64,000 nt of DNA from Ancylothrix sp. D3o (GCF_025370775.1 NZ_JAMXEX010000008.1:171197-235196); one strand, 5' to 3'; shown: positions 18,938-28,513, counted from the stretch's first letter. A program made the numbers and translations. The notes: generated by a model not told the origin, from the sequence alone.

Positions 18938-20359
18938 ATGCGTAAAACAAAAATAATTTGCACTCTTGGCCCGGCTAGTTCCGATTACGAAACCATAAAG
19001 GCAATGGTCGAGGCCGGCATGGATGTTGCTAGGCTTAATTTTTCGCACGGTGAATACTCCACCCACGAAAAAAATATTAAAATCTTGCAAGAAGTTTCGG
19101 CAGAATTAAACCGGCCCATCGCAATTTTACAAGATTTGCAAGGGCCGAAAATTCGCGTCGGAGAAATGAAAGAGGGTTCGATCTTAGAAGATGGTCAAAA
19201 AACGATTATCACTATGAGTGAAGTTTTGGGAACCCCGACAAGATTTAGTTCTTCCTACAAGGGATTGGCGGAGGATGTCCGCGACGGCGATAGCATTTTA
19301 ATCGATGATGGATTAATTCATATTCACGTCGATAAGGTGGCCGGTTCGGAAATTTTAGGGACAGTGATTCATGGGGGGCAACTAAAAAGTCACAAAGGAA
19401 TTAATCTGGCTAATTCTTCAATTTCTACGCCGGCTTTAACTCAAAAAGACATTAATGATTTAGAATTTGGTCTAACTCAAGAAATTGACTACGTTGCCCT
19501 TTCGTTTGTGAGAGAACCTTCGGATATTAAAGAAGTGAAAGGCTCAATCCGACGCAAAGAAAAAGATACTCATGTTGTTGCCAAAATTGAACGCCACGAA
19601 GCCGTAGAAGATTTTGAGCATATTGTCAAAGTCGCCGATGTGATTATGGTAGCGCGGGGAGATTTGGGTGTAGAAATGCCTTTAGATCAGGTGCCGATTA
19701 TTCAGAAATCGATTATCAAAGATTGCCGGACTCATATCAAGCCGGTAATTACTGCTACTCAAATGTTGGAATCGATGATTAAAAATCCCCGGCCTACTCG
19801 TGCAGAAGTTTCTGATATTGCTAATGCAATTATTGATGGAACTGATGCGATCATGCTATCAGGAGAAACCGCCGTTGGTGAGTTTGCTGTTGACGCCGTG
19901 AGGACGATGGCTCGCATTGCGGAAACTGTAGAAGCGCAATTAATTTCGTCTTCAACATATCTGGAGGGAGCCGGTGAACACGCCATTTCAAATTCTGTGG
20001 GTCATGCGGCTTGCCAACTTGGACAAGATTTAAAAGCTAAGGCAATTATTTGTTTTACTGAGCATGGTTTTACGGCTCGCATTTTATCAAAATACCGCCA
20101 GCCTATTCCTGTTATTGCTGTGACTCCATCCGCAGCGGTTCAGCGCCGGTTGGCTCTTTATTGGGGGGTTCAGTCTCTTTTAATTCCCAAGGCTTCTAGC
20201 ACGGATGAAATGATTGCTTTGGTGGAAAAAGCAGCCTTACAATACGGCTTAGTGGCTAAAAATGATGTGGTGGTTATTACTGCCGGTTTGCCTTTGCCTT
20301 TCACCGGCATCACTAATTTAATTAAAGTTCACCGCATTGGCGAAATGGGTGCTGTTTAA
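18938..20359 (+). CDS. pyk: pyruvate kinase
   Basis: Catalyses phosphoenolpyruvate + ADP to pyruvate + ATP, the last step of glycolysis. All hallmark blocks are present: MRKTKIICTLGPASS, the substrate loop MDVARLNFSHG, LQDLQGPKIRVG, KIERHEA with the catalytic Lys, the signature IMVARGDLGVEMP, KPVITATQMLESMI and DGTDAIMLSGETA. The protein is 473 residues and lacks the extra PEP-utiliser-like C-terminal domain found in some cyanobacterial forms. ATG at 18938 matches the family N-terminus; a frame from 18896 would add 14 residues without similarity. A strong terminator follows and a dyad operator candidate precedes it. Confidence 0.97.
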   Translation: MRKTKIICTLGPASSDYETIKAMVEAGMDVARLNFSHGEYSTHEKNIKILQEVSAELNRPIAILQDLQGPKIRVGEMKEGSILEDGQKTIITMSEVLGTPTRFSSSYKGLAEDVRDGDSILIDDGLIHIHVDKVAGSEILGTVIHGGQLKSHKGINLANSSISTPALTQKDINDLEFGLTQEIDYVALSFVREPSDIKEVKGSIRRKEKDTHVVAKIERHEAVEDFEHIVKVADVIMVARGDLGVEMPLDQVPIIQKSIIKDCRTHIKPVITATQMLESMIKNPRPTRAEVSDIANAIIDGTDAIMLSGETAVGEFAVDAVRTMARIAETVEAQLISSSTYLEGAGEHAISNSVGHAACQLGQDLKAKAIICFTEHGFTARILSKYRQPIPVIAVTPSAAVQRRLALYWGVQSLLIPKASSTDEMIALVEKAALQYGLVAKNDVVVITAGLPLPFTGITNLIKVHRIGEMGAV

Positions 20360-20375
20360 AACCACAAACACTGAT

Positions 20376-20428
20376 TACCATTTTGGATTTTTGGTTTGAA
20401 ACTGAAACTTTTAAAATCCAAAATGGTA
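20376..20428 (+). terminator. terminator after pyk
   Basis: Perfect 16 bp stem, arms at 20376-20391 (TACCATTTTGGATTTT) and 20413-20428, followed by GGCTTTTCTTTT. It lies 17 bases past the pyk stop. Confidence 0.75.
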
Positions 20429-20469
20429 AGGCTTTTCTTTTCCTGAACTGTTGGAATATAGCAGTTTTT

Positions 20470-20512
20470 CCCTGCCTGGGGTACGTTTGTATCCCCCCTT
20501 ATTAAGGCAGGG
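20470..20512. other. nested stem-loop element
   Basis: Outer arms CCCTGCCT (20470-20477) and AGGCAGGG (20505-20512) enclose inner arms GGGGTAC (20478-20484) and GTATCCCC (20489-20496, one bulged base). The result is a compact structured element in the spacer after pyk. It could be a small RNA, a second terminator or a dispersed palindrome. Confidence 0.4.
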
Positions 20513-21203
20513 TTGTTTCATTATCAAACGAGAAAATTGTCAGAGCCAGGGCGGTTTATATAGTTTGTGCCGGCCAAATTAAAACCTAACCATCTGGCCT
20601 TTAATTACGATAGCGAGATAGCAATTAATTTTAGGGAAATCAGAAATGCTATATAGTTTTTGGGCGATAAGATACCCCAGGGGCTTCTAACAACAGGTTT
20701 GCTTTGAGAAAGCCGGTTTTTTCCGTCCCCCAGGTAACTAAAAACCGCTAGAAATAAAGTAAAAACCTCAATAAAAAACCTCACTAAATCAGCCCAAACA
20801 AAACCGCATTAAAACTGCCTTAAAAAGCCCATTAACCCTTGAAAAAACTACAAGATGCCTAATTATATGACCTAGCAAAAGAAAGACTAGCACTACCGCG
20901 AGAAACCGCCCACCCATCTTTAACCATCGCCGCCGCGCAAAGGCGACCCTTTGGGGGAAAAATTCTTCAACTAAGGGCCAAAATTTAACGCTAAAAAATT
21001 AAAATTTTCCTTAAAAAATCCCTCAATTGCTAGAGAAGGCAAAACCAACGCATCCATCAAGCACGTTGAAAATACTTCTGTAGAGGAGAGACAACACATC
21101 ATAGAATTCGCTACCATCAAATAAACACTCCAAAACCACACGACTGTGGCTTTGCTCGCCCAAAAAACGATAAATTTTCTTAAGAACCGACTAGAGTGAG
21201 TAA
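20513..21203. other. spacer before the hybrid histidine kinase
   Basis: About 690 bases with no convincing gene. Short plus-strand runs near 20870-20940 look protein-like but are broken by stops. The promoter of the downstream kinase should be near its right end. Confidence 0.3.
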
Positions 21204-24200
21204 ATGAAAAACCCGCGTTCTCACTGGCATCGCTATGGAATGGCTCTCTTAACAGTGACTCTAGCCCTAGTGCTAACCATAGCATTGAAACCCATCCTGC
21301 AATACACCCCCACACCCTTCTTCTTTACAGCCGTAATGATCAGCTCGTCCTATGGCGGTTTGGGTCCGGGTTTGTTGGCCACAGGTTTGTCAGGCGTATG
21401 CTTGGGGTATTTATTCCAAGACATGGGCTTTGCACCCAGATTAATCGCCCTAAACGACCTTCTGCTGTTAGGAATATTTGTGGGAATCTCCGTTTTCATT
21501 AGCGCCATAAACGAGAGCCGCCAGAAAGCGGAAAAAAATCTTCAACAAAGCGAAGAAAACTATCGTTTATTAGTCGAAGCAATCAAAGACTACGCAATTT
21601 TGGGCCTTGATATAAACGGCTATATAACCAGTTGGAATCAAGGAGCAGAACTTATCAAAGGCTATAAACCTTACGAAATGATAGGGCAGCATTTTTCCCG
21701 ATTTTACACCCCAGAAGACATCGCCATAGATAAACCGAATCAACTGTTAGGAAAAGCAACAAAAGAAGGCCGTCTTGAAGAACAAGGCTGGCGAGTCTGC
21801 AAAGACGGCAGAAAATTTTGGGCAGATATTGTTATCACCGCCTTGAGAGACAACACCGGCAAACTGCGAGGATATTCAAAAATCACCCGCAACATCACCG
21901 CCGCCAAACAATCAGAACAAGAACTCTACGCCACCCTCAAAGAACTAACCGACCTAAAAATAGCCTTAGATGAATCGGCCATTGTCGCTAAAACCGACGC
22001 CAAGGGCATCATTAAATACGTTAATAATAAATTTTGTGAAATTTCTCAATATTCCTCAGAAGAACTGCTAGGAAAAACCCATAAAATCATCAACTCCGGC
22101 TATCACCCCCCAGAATTTTTTGCCGAACTTTGGCAAACCATAAGCAGCGGAGAAATTTGGCGAGGAGAAATCCAAAACCAAGCCAAAGACGGAACCTATT
22201 ACTGGGTAGACACAACCATAGTCCCCCTCAAAGACGAACAAGGAAAACCCAAAGAATATTTAGCCATTCGCAGCGACATCACCGAACGAAAAAAAGCCCA
22301 AGTCGCCCTCCAAGCCAGCGAAGAACTATTAAAAAAAGTATTAGAAACCTTACCCGTCGGAGTATCTGTAGCTGATCAAGACGGAAAAATAATAATATTC
22401 AACCCAGAAGCACAAAAAATCTGGGGAGGCTCCCAATATTTAGATATTTCTGGCTATGGAGAATATAAAGGGTGGTGGTATCAAACCGGCCTGAAAATTC
22501 AAGCAGAAGAATGGGGACTGGCGCGCGCCCTACGCAACGGAGAAACCTGTCTGGATGAAATCATCGAAATCGAAGCCTTTGATGGCATCCGTAAAATCAT
22601 TCGCAACGCAGCCGTGCCCATACGCAACAAGCAGCAAGAAATTGTAGCAGCCATAGCAGTGAATCAAGACATCACCCCCGTAATTAAAGCGCAAAAAGAG
22701 CGAGAAATCTTGCTAGAAAGCGAACGAAACGCCCGCAGAGATGCCGAAAGTACCCAAAAACAAATCGCCAACATCTTCAACCGAATTACCGATGGTTTTT
22801 TTGCCGTAGACAACGAATGGACACTCATTTATGTTAACCAACAAGTGATTCCTATGTTGGAAAAATACGGCTACACAAACAGCAGAGAAAACCTGCTGGG
22901 AAAAACAATGTGGGAAGCATTTCCGGGTACTATCAATACTATTTTTGAAACTCAATATCGGCTCTGCAAAGAACAACAAAATGCCGTACATTTTGAAGCC
23001 TGTTATGAACCGCTCAACCTCTGGCTAGACATCCATGCCTACCCAGACGAACAAGGCTTATCAATTTATTTTCAAGACATCACAGCCAGAAAAATTGCAG
23101 AAGAAGCCCGCCGCGAAAGCGAAGAAAGATTCCGCAACATGGCAGACAACTCGCCGGTGTTATTGTGGATCACAGACAGTCAAGGAAACTGCACCTTTGT
23201 CAACAAATCTTGGCAGAACTTTACCGGTCGCCGCCTCGAACAAGAACTCGGCGACAGATGGGCAGAAAGCCTGCACCCAGACGACCGAGAACTCTGCCTC
23301 GATACCTACTCTGTGGCCCTCAAAAACCGCCAAAGCTTCCAGCTAGAATACCGACTGCTACACGCCGATGGTCAATATCGCTGGGTCTTTGACAACGCAA
23401 CACCCCGCTACACCAGCGACGGCAACTTTGCCGGCCACATTGGCTCTGCTACCGACATCACCGACCGAAAAATTGCCGAAGACGAACTGAAAACCCGCAC
23501 CCGTACAAGCGCTGCCATTGCCCAACTCGGACAACGAGCCCTCGAAAGCGTCCAGCTTTCTACGCTTATGCAAGAAACCGCCAGTGTCCTCAGAGGCACC
23601 CTCAACCTCAAACGCTGCCAAATCCTAGAATTTTCGCCACAAGACGGTCAACTGATCGAGCGGGCCGGTGAAATTGCCTCCGGCTTTACCCCAACCCCCA
23701 GTGCAGAAAATTCCCAACCAGGCTCGCAATATACCCTGCACATCAGCGGCGTGAAGGGGCTTTTCGGTTTTATCCGCATCGAAACCCACAGCGACCAAAC
23801 CCTCTCCAGAGAAGACCTGCATTTTTGCCAATCAGCCGCCAATATCCTCGCCGAAGCCCACAACCGCAAGCACTCAGAAGAGGAACGGGCAAAGCTTTTA
23901 GAACGCGAACAAACCGCCCGAAAACAAGCAGAAGCCAGCCAAGAATACTACCGCTTTTTGGCCGAATCGCTGCCCCAAATGGTATGGACAGCTAACCCAG
24001 ATGGAGAAGTGGATTATTACAGTCAGCGGTGGTTTGATTATCTTGGAGTTCCCCCCTCTCAACTGCTCGAAGACGGATGGGCATCAATGGTGCATCCCGA
24101 TGACTTGGGCCGGTGTGCTCAAACCTGGACTCAGTGTCTGCAAACCGGCCAAAATTATCAAATTGAAGTTCGCATCAAAAACACCGACGGACAATATCGC

Positions 24201-26027
24201 TGGTATTTGGGGCAAGCCCTAGCTATGCGAGACAGCGAAGGCAAGATCATTAAATGGTTTGGTACCAACACCGATATCGACGACCGCAAACGCGCCGAAG
24301 AAGAACGCGCTAAACTCCTAGAACGCGAACAAACCGCCCGTGCCCTCGCTGAAACGGCCACCGACCGAGTACAGCGCCTCCAAGCTGTCACGGATGCCAC
24401 GATTACAGCCTTGAACCTTGATGATCTTCTCAACGAATCGCTAACTCGCATTTCCCAAGTGCTGAACACCGATACGGCTGTCATTTTCCTTAGAGAGGGT
24501 AACAGCAACACTCTGGTTGTCAAAGCAGCTTTGGGATTAGACACCCAAATTATTGACTCTTTTCGCATTCCTATCGGTGAAGGTATTGCCGGTAGCATAG
24601 CCAAGCAGCAAAAGGCGCTGCTGATCTCTGAGAACGCTTACCAAATTGCTCACGGCCAGTTTTTTAAAGACAAACAAATTCAAACCCTTATGGGTGTGCC
24701 TTTGCTGTTAGAAAATAAACTCTTGGGAGTGGTTCACGTCGGTAGCCTCCAGGTGCGCGACTTTAGTAGAGATGATATGTATCTGCTGGAATTGGTTGCT
24801 GCTCGTCTGGCTTGGGCTATCGACCGCGCCAACCTCTACGAAGCCGAGCAAAAAGCCCGCACCGCCGCCGAAAACGCTAACCGGCTCAAGGATGAGTTTT
24901 TAGCGATTGTTTCCCATGAGTTGCGAACTCCCTTAAACTCGATTTTGGGCTGGGCACAAATGCTGCGTATTCGCAAGTTAGATGCTAATACTACGCTCAG
25001 AGCCCTCGAAACCATTGAACGCAATGCCAAACAACAAGTTAAAGTTATTGATGATATTTTGGATGTTTCTCGGATTATTCGCGGCAAATTTCGCCTGACT
25101 CTTGTGCCGGTGAATTTGGCAGAACTTGTTAGAGATTGTGTGGAAAATTTTTCTGTTTCTGCTACTACTAAAAATATCGATTTGGCCTTGGATATCAATA
25201 GCAATATTGCCCAAATTAACGGCGATCCAGACCGCCTGCGGCAAATTATTAGCAATTTGCTATCTAATGCTATTAAGTTTACTCCGGAAAACGGACGAAT
25301 TGAAGTAAATGTTAGCCAAAATGGTAAACAAGTTCAAGTTTCTGTTTCGGATACCGGCATTGGCATTCATCCTGAGTTTTTACCTCATGTTTTTGAGGGC
25401 TTCCGTCAAGCCGATAGTTCTACTACTCGCTCTCACGGCGGTTTGGGTTTGGGCTTAACTATTGTGTATTATTTGGTTGAATTGCACGGCGGTACGGTGG
25501 AGGCTTTCAGCGATGGGAAAAATCAAGGCGCTATGTTTATTGTTAAACTGCCTTCTTTGCAAAAAAACAATGTCTCTGCTGAGTCTGTGGCTAACAGTTT
25601 TTCGTTTTCTTCCCCAGAAGTTAAAGAGGGCGAACAACTCTCTGGTTTAAATGTTTTGGTTGTTGATGATGATGCCGATACTTGTGAATTAATTGCAACG
25701 GTTTTAGAGCAATATGGTGCAGAAGTTAGTGCGGTTTCTTCTGCCGATGAGGCACTTTCCATGCTTGATCGTCGGGTGCCGGATGTGCTTGTCAGTGATA
25801 TCGGAATGCCAGAAAAAAGCGGTTATGATTTAATCCGCGAAATTCGACACCGCAAGGAAAGTTCTGGGGGTTCCATACCGGCTATTGCTTTGACGGCTTT
25901 TGCGCGGGAAGAAGATCGCAAAAAAGCTCATATTGCCGGTTTTCAAATGCACGTCAGTAAGCCGGTGGAACCAGACGAGTTAGCTAAGGCGGTTACTCTT
26001 GTTTGCCGTCATATTTTGTCCCGTTGA
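21204..26027 (+). CDS. hybrid sensor histidine kinase with six PAS and two GAF domains
   Basis: Membrane-anchored phosphorelay sensor of 1607 residues. An N-terminal DUF4118-like region (about 1-105) carries three or four membrane segments. PAS domains follow at roughly 120-235, 245-365, 370-490, 505-625 and 640-755 (the fifth: MADNSPVLLWITDSQGNC). Then come a GAF-like module (about 770-895), a sixth PAS (about 905-1025) and a second GAF (about 1060-1210). The HisKA box is FLAIVSHELRTPLNS (phospho-His near 1238). The ATPase has NLLSNAIKFTPENG and GLGLGLTIV. A C-terminal receiver domain (about 1480-1600) contains VLVVDDDAD, DVLVSDIGMP and ALTAFA. Several PAS modules end in DIT/PAC segments, so flavin, haem or light sensing is possible, but no diagnostic Cys/His motif decides the ligand. 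No response-regulator gene is adjacent. Confidence 0.92.
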   Translation: MKNPRSHWHRYGMALLTVTLALVLTIALKPILQYTPTPFFFTAVMISSSYGGLGPGLLATGLSGVCLGYLFQDMGFAPRLIALNDLLLLGIFVGISVFISAINESRQKAEKNLQQSEENYRLLVEAIKDYAILGLDINGYITSWNQGAELIKGYKPYEMIGQHFSRFYTPEDIAIDKPNQLLGKATKEGRLEEQGWRVCKDGRKFWADIVITALRDNTGKLRGYSKITRNITAAKQSEQELYATLKELTDLKIALDESAIVAKTDAKGIIKYVNNKFCEISQYSSEELLGKTHKIINSGYHPPEFFAELWQTISSGEIWRGEIQNQAKDGTYYWVDTTIVPLKDEQGKPKEYLAIRSDITERKKAQVALQASEELLKKVLETLPVGVSVADQDGKIIIFNPEAQKIWGGSQYLDISGYGEYKGWWYQTGLKIQAEEWGLARALRNGETCLDEIIEIEAFDGIRKIIRNAAVPIRNKQQEIVAAIAVNQDITPVIKAQKEREILLESERNARRDAESTQKQIANIFNRITDGFFAVDNEWTLIYVNQQVIPMLEKYGYTNSRENLLGKTMWEAFPGTINTIFETQYRLCKEQQNAVHFEACYEPLNLWLDIHAYPDEQGLSIYFQDITARKIAEEARRESEERFRNMADNSPVLLWITDSQGNCTFVNKSWQNFTGRRLEQELGDRWAESLHPDDRELCLDTYSVALKNRQSFQLEYRLLHADGQYRWVFDNATPRYTSDGNFAGHIGSATDITDRKIAEDELKTRTRTSAAIAQLGQRALESVQLSTLMQETASVLRGTLNLKRCQILEFSPQDGQLIERAGEIASGFTPTPSAENSQPGSQYTLHISGVKGLFGFIRIETHSDQTLSREDLHFCQSAANILAEAHNRKHSEEERAKLLEREQTARKQAEASQEYYRFLAESLPQMVWTANPDGEVDYYSQRWFDYLGVPPSQLLEDGWASMVHPDDLGRCAQTWTQCLQTGQNYQIEVRIKNTDGQYRWYLGQALAMRDSEGKIIKWFGTNTDIDDRKRAEEERAKLLEREQTARALAETATDRVQRLQAVTDATITALNLDDLLNESLTRISQVLNTDTAVIFLREGNSNTLVVKAALGLDTQIIDSFRIPIGEGIAGSIAKQQKALLISENAYQIAHGQFFKDKQIQTLMGVPLLLENKLLGVVHVGSLQVRDFSRDDMYLLELVAARLAWAIDRANLYEAEQKARTAAENANRLKDEFLAIVSHELRTPLNSILGWAQMLRIRKLDANTTLRALETIERNAKQQVKVIDDILDVSRIIRGKFRLTLVPVNLAELVRDCVENFSVSATTKNIDLALDINSNIAQINGDPDRLRQIISNLLSNAIKFTPENGRIEVNVSQNGKQVQVSVSDTGIGIHPEFLPHVFEGFRQADSSTTRSHGGLGLGLTIVYYLVELHGGTVEAFSDGKNQGAMFIVKLPSLQKNNVSAESVANSFSFSSPEVKEGEQLSGLNVLVVDDDADTCELIATVLEQYGAEVSAVSSADEALSMLDRRVPDVLVSDIGMPEKSGYDLIREIRHRKESSGGSIPAIALTAFAREEDRKKAHIAGFQMHVSKPVEPDELAKAVTLVCRHILSR

Positions 26028-26131
26028 TCAACCTCTCGCTTTTTTCGTTGTCAAAAACAAGCTGCCGGTTAAGTTTCAAACCGGTATCTACATTACAAAA
26101 AAAGCGCCGTTGGGGTCGAAAAATTTATATT

Positions 26132-26629
26132 CTAAGCTCGGATGAGCCGGTGCATATCCAACGCCGGCGGACGAATTTTTGTCTGCATTAATAAATCGTG
26201 GACTTGTCCCCGGTGGTGTGTTTGATGGTTAAAAAAATGCGCTATTAATAACGTTACAGGGTCTGTATAAACTTTGCCGGCATTATTGATATAGCGAATC
26301 GTTTTTGTGAAAAACTCTTCGGTTAAACCGGCTACAAAGCTTTCTATGCGTTTATCTTCAAGCCGGCGCACGGCCCACAGTTCCTCAAAGTTTTCGTAAA
26401 GAATGGCATCCAGGCCGGTGGATGCTACTTCTTGACCTTCAAATCGCCCCATCCAAATTCTATCGCCGACCATAATATGATTCAACGTCCCGTGAATGCT
26501 TTTAAAAAAAGCCGGTCGTGGCTGTTTGCGCTCTTCATCGCTTAAAAGCGAGCAAACTTCATAAAGTTTCTCATTCGCTAGGCTGTTGTATCGGGCCAGT
26601 AATTGAAAATGCTCCCGCAACATAATCAT
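26132..26629 (-). CDS. DinB-family four-helix-bundle protein
   Basis: A 165-residue DinB/YfiT-like protein, a metal-binding four-helix bundle often linked to thiol-dependent transferase or stress functions. Recognisable are the first helix LLARYNSLANEKLYEV, the first metal His in SIHGTLNHIMVGDRIWMGRFEG, and the paired His region LIAHFFNHQTHHRGQVHDLL. Three histidines at family positions imply an intact metal site. The start is ATG 26629 or the ATG two codons later. It converges on the hybrid kinase gene. Confidence 0.85.
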   Translation of the reverse strand: MIMLREHFQLLARYNSLANEKLYEVCSLLSDEERKQPRPAFFKSIHGTLNHIMVGDRIWMGRFEGQEVASTGLDAILYENFEELWAVRRLEDKRIESFVAGLTEEFFTKTIRYINNAGKVYTDPVTLLIAHFFNHQTHHRGQVHDLLMQTKIRPPALDMHRLIRA

Positions 26630-26943
26630 TGAGCCGTCAAACCTGAAAAAGTTAATGATCAGACATAAATAGCATATTTTTTGATTTTTGTCAAATCAAT
26701 CAAAGCAAACCTAACAAAAAAGCATTCCTCCCCAAAGCAAGCAGCAAATACCGGCCACAAATACCATTTCTGGAAGCAAAAAAAGACAGTTGTTTAATCG
26801 CCACCGGCCAGCAGATTTGCAAAGCCCAAATTCTCATAACAACAAGTAGACAGATCGTAAACTGGCTGCTTTTAAACTGATTTCTCCTGATTTAATTGAG
26901 GTTTTTCGGAATCAGGGAGTAGAAAGTTAAGGAACGAAAAACC
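26630..26943. other. divergent spacer dinB-like / patX-like
   Basis: About 310 bases that must contain promoters for both divergent genes. I found no GTA-N8-TAC NtcA box and no other element I can name. Confidence 0.35.
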
Positions 26944-27414
26944 ATGATGAGCATCTACAGTTTCGCTTTTTCTACTCTTTTAGTTATTGGCAGTTCTGTT
27001 AGCACCCAACTCGCTAATATTACAGAATCCGAATTTTCTCAAAAAGAAAATAAACAAGTTTTAGTTGCTGGGAAGACAAATAAACAAAAACCATGCCCAA
27101 ACAAGGCCAAACCCAAGCAAATAGTACATCGTGGCAGTGGAAGAGTTGAACCGGAACCACCAAAAAGCCCCTCAACCACTAGTATAGATTCGCAATTTTA
27201 CAGCAATCAAATTGATTTATTCTTAGCAGAAAAAAGCGACGCTGATAAAGACCAACCAGGCGGTGATGCTCGCAGAGCGCATCGTGGTAGTGGCCGGCTT
27301 GAGGACGAAAAAGATAACAATCAAAATAGTAGCAATTCACAAATCATCGCCGAATCGCCATCACAAGATAACAATAAAGAGGCACACCGGGGCAGTGGAC
27401 GCTTAGAGGCATAA
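26944..27414 (+). CDS. patX: PatX-like precursor protein with three RGSGR peptides
   Basis: A 156-residue export-type protein. It opens with a hydrophobic signal-like segment (MMSIYSFAFSTLLVIGSSVS) and continues as a low-complexity, polar chain in which HRGSGR occurs three times, at residues 62-67, 113-118 and 148-153, the last four residues from the C-terminus. Each copy is followed by (V/L)E. RGSGR is the pentapeptide of PatS and HetN that binds and inhibits HetR. PatX is the RGSGR-bearing exported protein described in filamentous cyanobacteria, including non-heterocystous ones. The three copies use different codons for the same peptide (catcgtggcagtggaaga, catcgtggtagtggccgg, caccggggcagtggacgc), which argues for selection on the peptide. 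The start is supported by length and signal; the upstream GGAACGA is a weak binding site. A terminator follows. No hetR is in the window. Confidence 0.75.
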   Translation: MMSIYSFAFSTLLVIGSSVSTQLANITESEFSQKENKQVLVAGKTNKQKPCPNKAKPKQIVHRGSGRVEPEPPKSPSTTSIDSQFYSNQIDLFLAEKSDADKDQPGGDARRAHRGSGRLEDEKDNNQNSSNSQIIAESPSQDNNKEAHRGSGRLEA

Positions 27415-27458
27415 ACAGTTGAGAGAAAACAACGAAATTTACGATTTTTATACAATCG

Positions 27459-27483
27459 AGCCGGCCTATCGGGTCGGTTTTTG
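27459..27483 (+). terminator. terminator after the patX-like gene
   Basis: Stem AGCCGGCC (27459-27466) with GGTCGGTT (27472-27479), two G-U wobbles and a 5-base loop, running into a T-tract. It lies about 45 bases past the stop. Confidence 0.5.
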
Positions 27484-27736
27484 CCTTGGTTTTTGAGGAG
27501 CCAGTTGCTGCATTGGCTGTATTTGACAAGGCGTTGAGAGTTGGCGCGTTTTGCCCGCAGCCGCCACAAAAGCGGTGTGGGTTGCTTGAAGCAGCCGTTT
27601 TGAGGTTTTTGAGGTAAGGAAGTTTGCAGAGTTTGGTTGTGCTGGCGATTGAGATAGTGGCACAAAAACTGTCTACCGTCACAAGCATTGTTTTTATTGT
27701 GTTTACAGTGCAACTACTGAATTGAGGTTAAGCCAA

Positions 27737-27943
27737 ATGTTTTTTACCTGTATGGAAATGAGCTTTGAGATCGAGTCTGAGCCGGTGGAACAAGTGTTTT
27801 TCCCGAATATTGAATCTGAGCCGGTGGAAGAAGTATTTTTCCCGAAATTGGCAAAAAATTTGTCTTGGTTTAACCAGGAAATTGGCTGCGAGGATGCCAA
27901 TGCCGATGTTTTCCAAATTGCTTTTATGATGCGACTCGGTTAA
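27737..27943 (+). CDS. small protein with a tandem 13-residue repeat, unknown function
   Basis: A 68-residue acidic protein (ATG 27737; GAGG ribosome binding site nine bases upstream). Its centre contains two tandem copies of a 13-residue unit, IESEPVEQVFFPN and IESEPVEEVFFPK. The tail is KNLSWFNQEIGCEDANADVFQIAFMM. The repeat is also clear in the DNA, with synonymous differences between copies. There is no signal peptide and no known domain. It follows the patX-like gene on the same strand after a terminator. A TTG frame start at 27722 is possible but less likely. Confidence 0.5.
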   Translation: MFFTCMEMSFEIESEPVEQVFFPNIESEPVEEVFFPKLAKNLSWFNQEIGCEDANADVFQIAFMMRLG

Positions 27944-28264
27944 AGCTGGAGTTAGAAAGCGCAACTCTAAAACAATTCTGGGTGAACAAAGGCCGGATGT
28001 TGTAAACAAACCACGCAAATGCTTGCTCTGTGCAACCGGCCTGTATCATCTAATTTTCATATCCATTAAGGATAAAACCTCGAATAGCAATAGAGGGGTA
28101 AATAGGCTGTCGCGTTCGCTTCTTTGTTGTTGTGGCCGGTGTGGCTAGATCAGGGCTTGAGTGATCTTAGAGAATGCGGATAAAAATCACATTCTTATTG
28201 TGTTTGCCATCACCACAAAAGAAACAAATGATCACAAACCGACACAGATGTTCATCACTTGCAC
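27944..28264. other. spacer
   Basis: About 320 bases with no gene seen. It carries the word GGCTAGATCAGGGCTT (28143-28158) shared with the spacer upstream of pyk. Confidence 0.3.
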
Positions 28265-28513
28265 ATGACTCTTAATGCTCGATACTCTAATGGTAGAGTT
28301 CAATACCCCCCCATGACATCCAATAGCTTTATAAATCAAACCGCGATAGCAGAACTTTTTGGCTCAGTTTGGAACACCGGCTACCTTTCCCGTTCTGACC
28401 GCCAGCAGTTAGTAGCCGCTTTAATAGACAGCGAAATGAGCGGCGACGAAAAACAATCCGTTAAACGCCTCTTGCACGCTGTCCATCGCGGTTGGGTAAA
28501 AATTATGGATTAG
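28265..28513 (+). CDS. conserved small cyanobacterial protein (paralogue of the gene at 32264)
   Basis: A small helical protein of about 82 residues (64 if it starts at ATG 28313, MTSNSFINQ). Its core is SVWNTGYLSRSDRQQLVAAL ... SVKRLLHAVHRGWVKIMD. The same pattern occurs in the protein at 32264-32530 (VWQTGQI, RQQIKTALL, DRLLYAVRRGW), so the two are paralogues. They sit on opposite sides of the ureABC block. No function is known to me; the basic RRGW-type tail could contact nucleic acid or a protein partner. Its stop lies about 50 bases from the ureC stop, to which it is convergent. Confidence 0.6.
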   Translation: MTLNARYSNGRVQYPPMTSNSFINQTAIAELFGSVWNTGYLSRSDRQQLVAALIDSEMSGDEKQSVKRLLHAVHRGWVKIMD

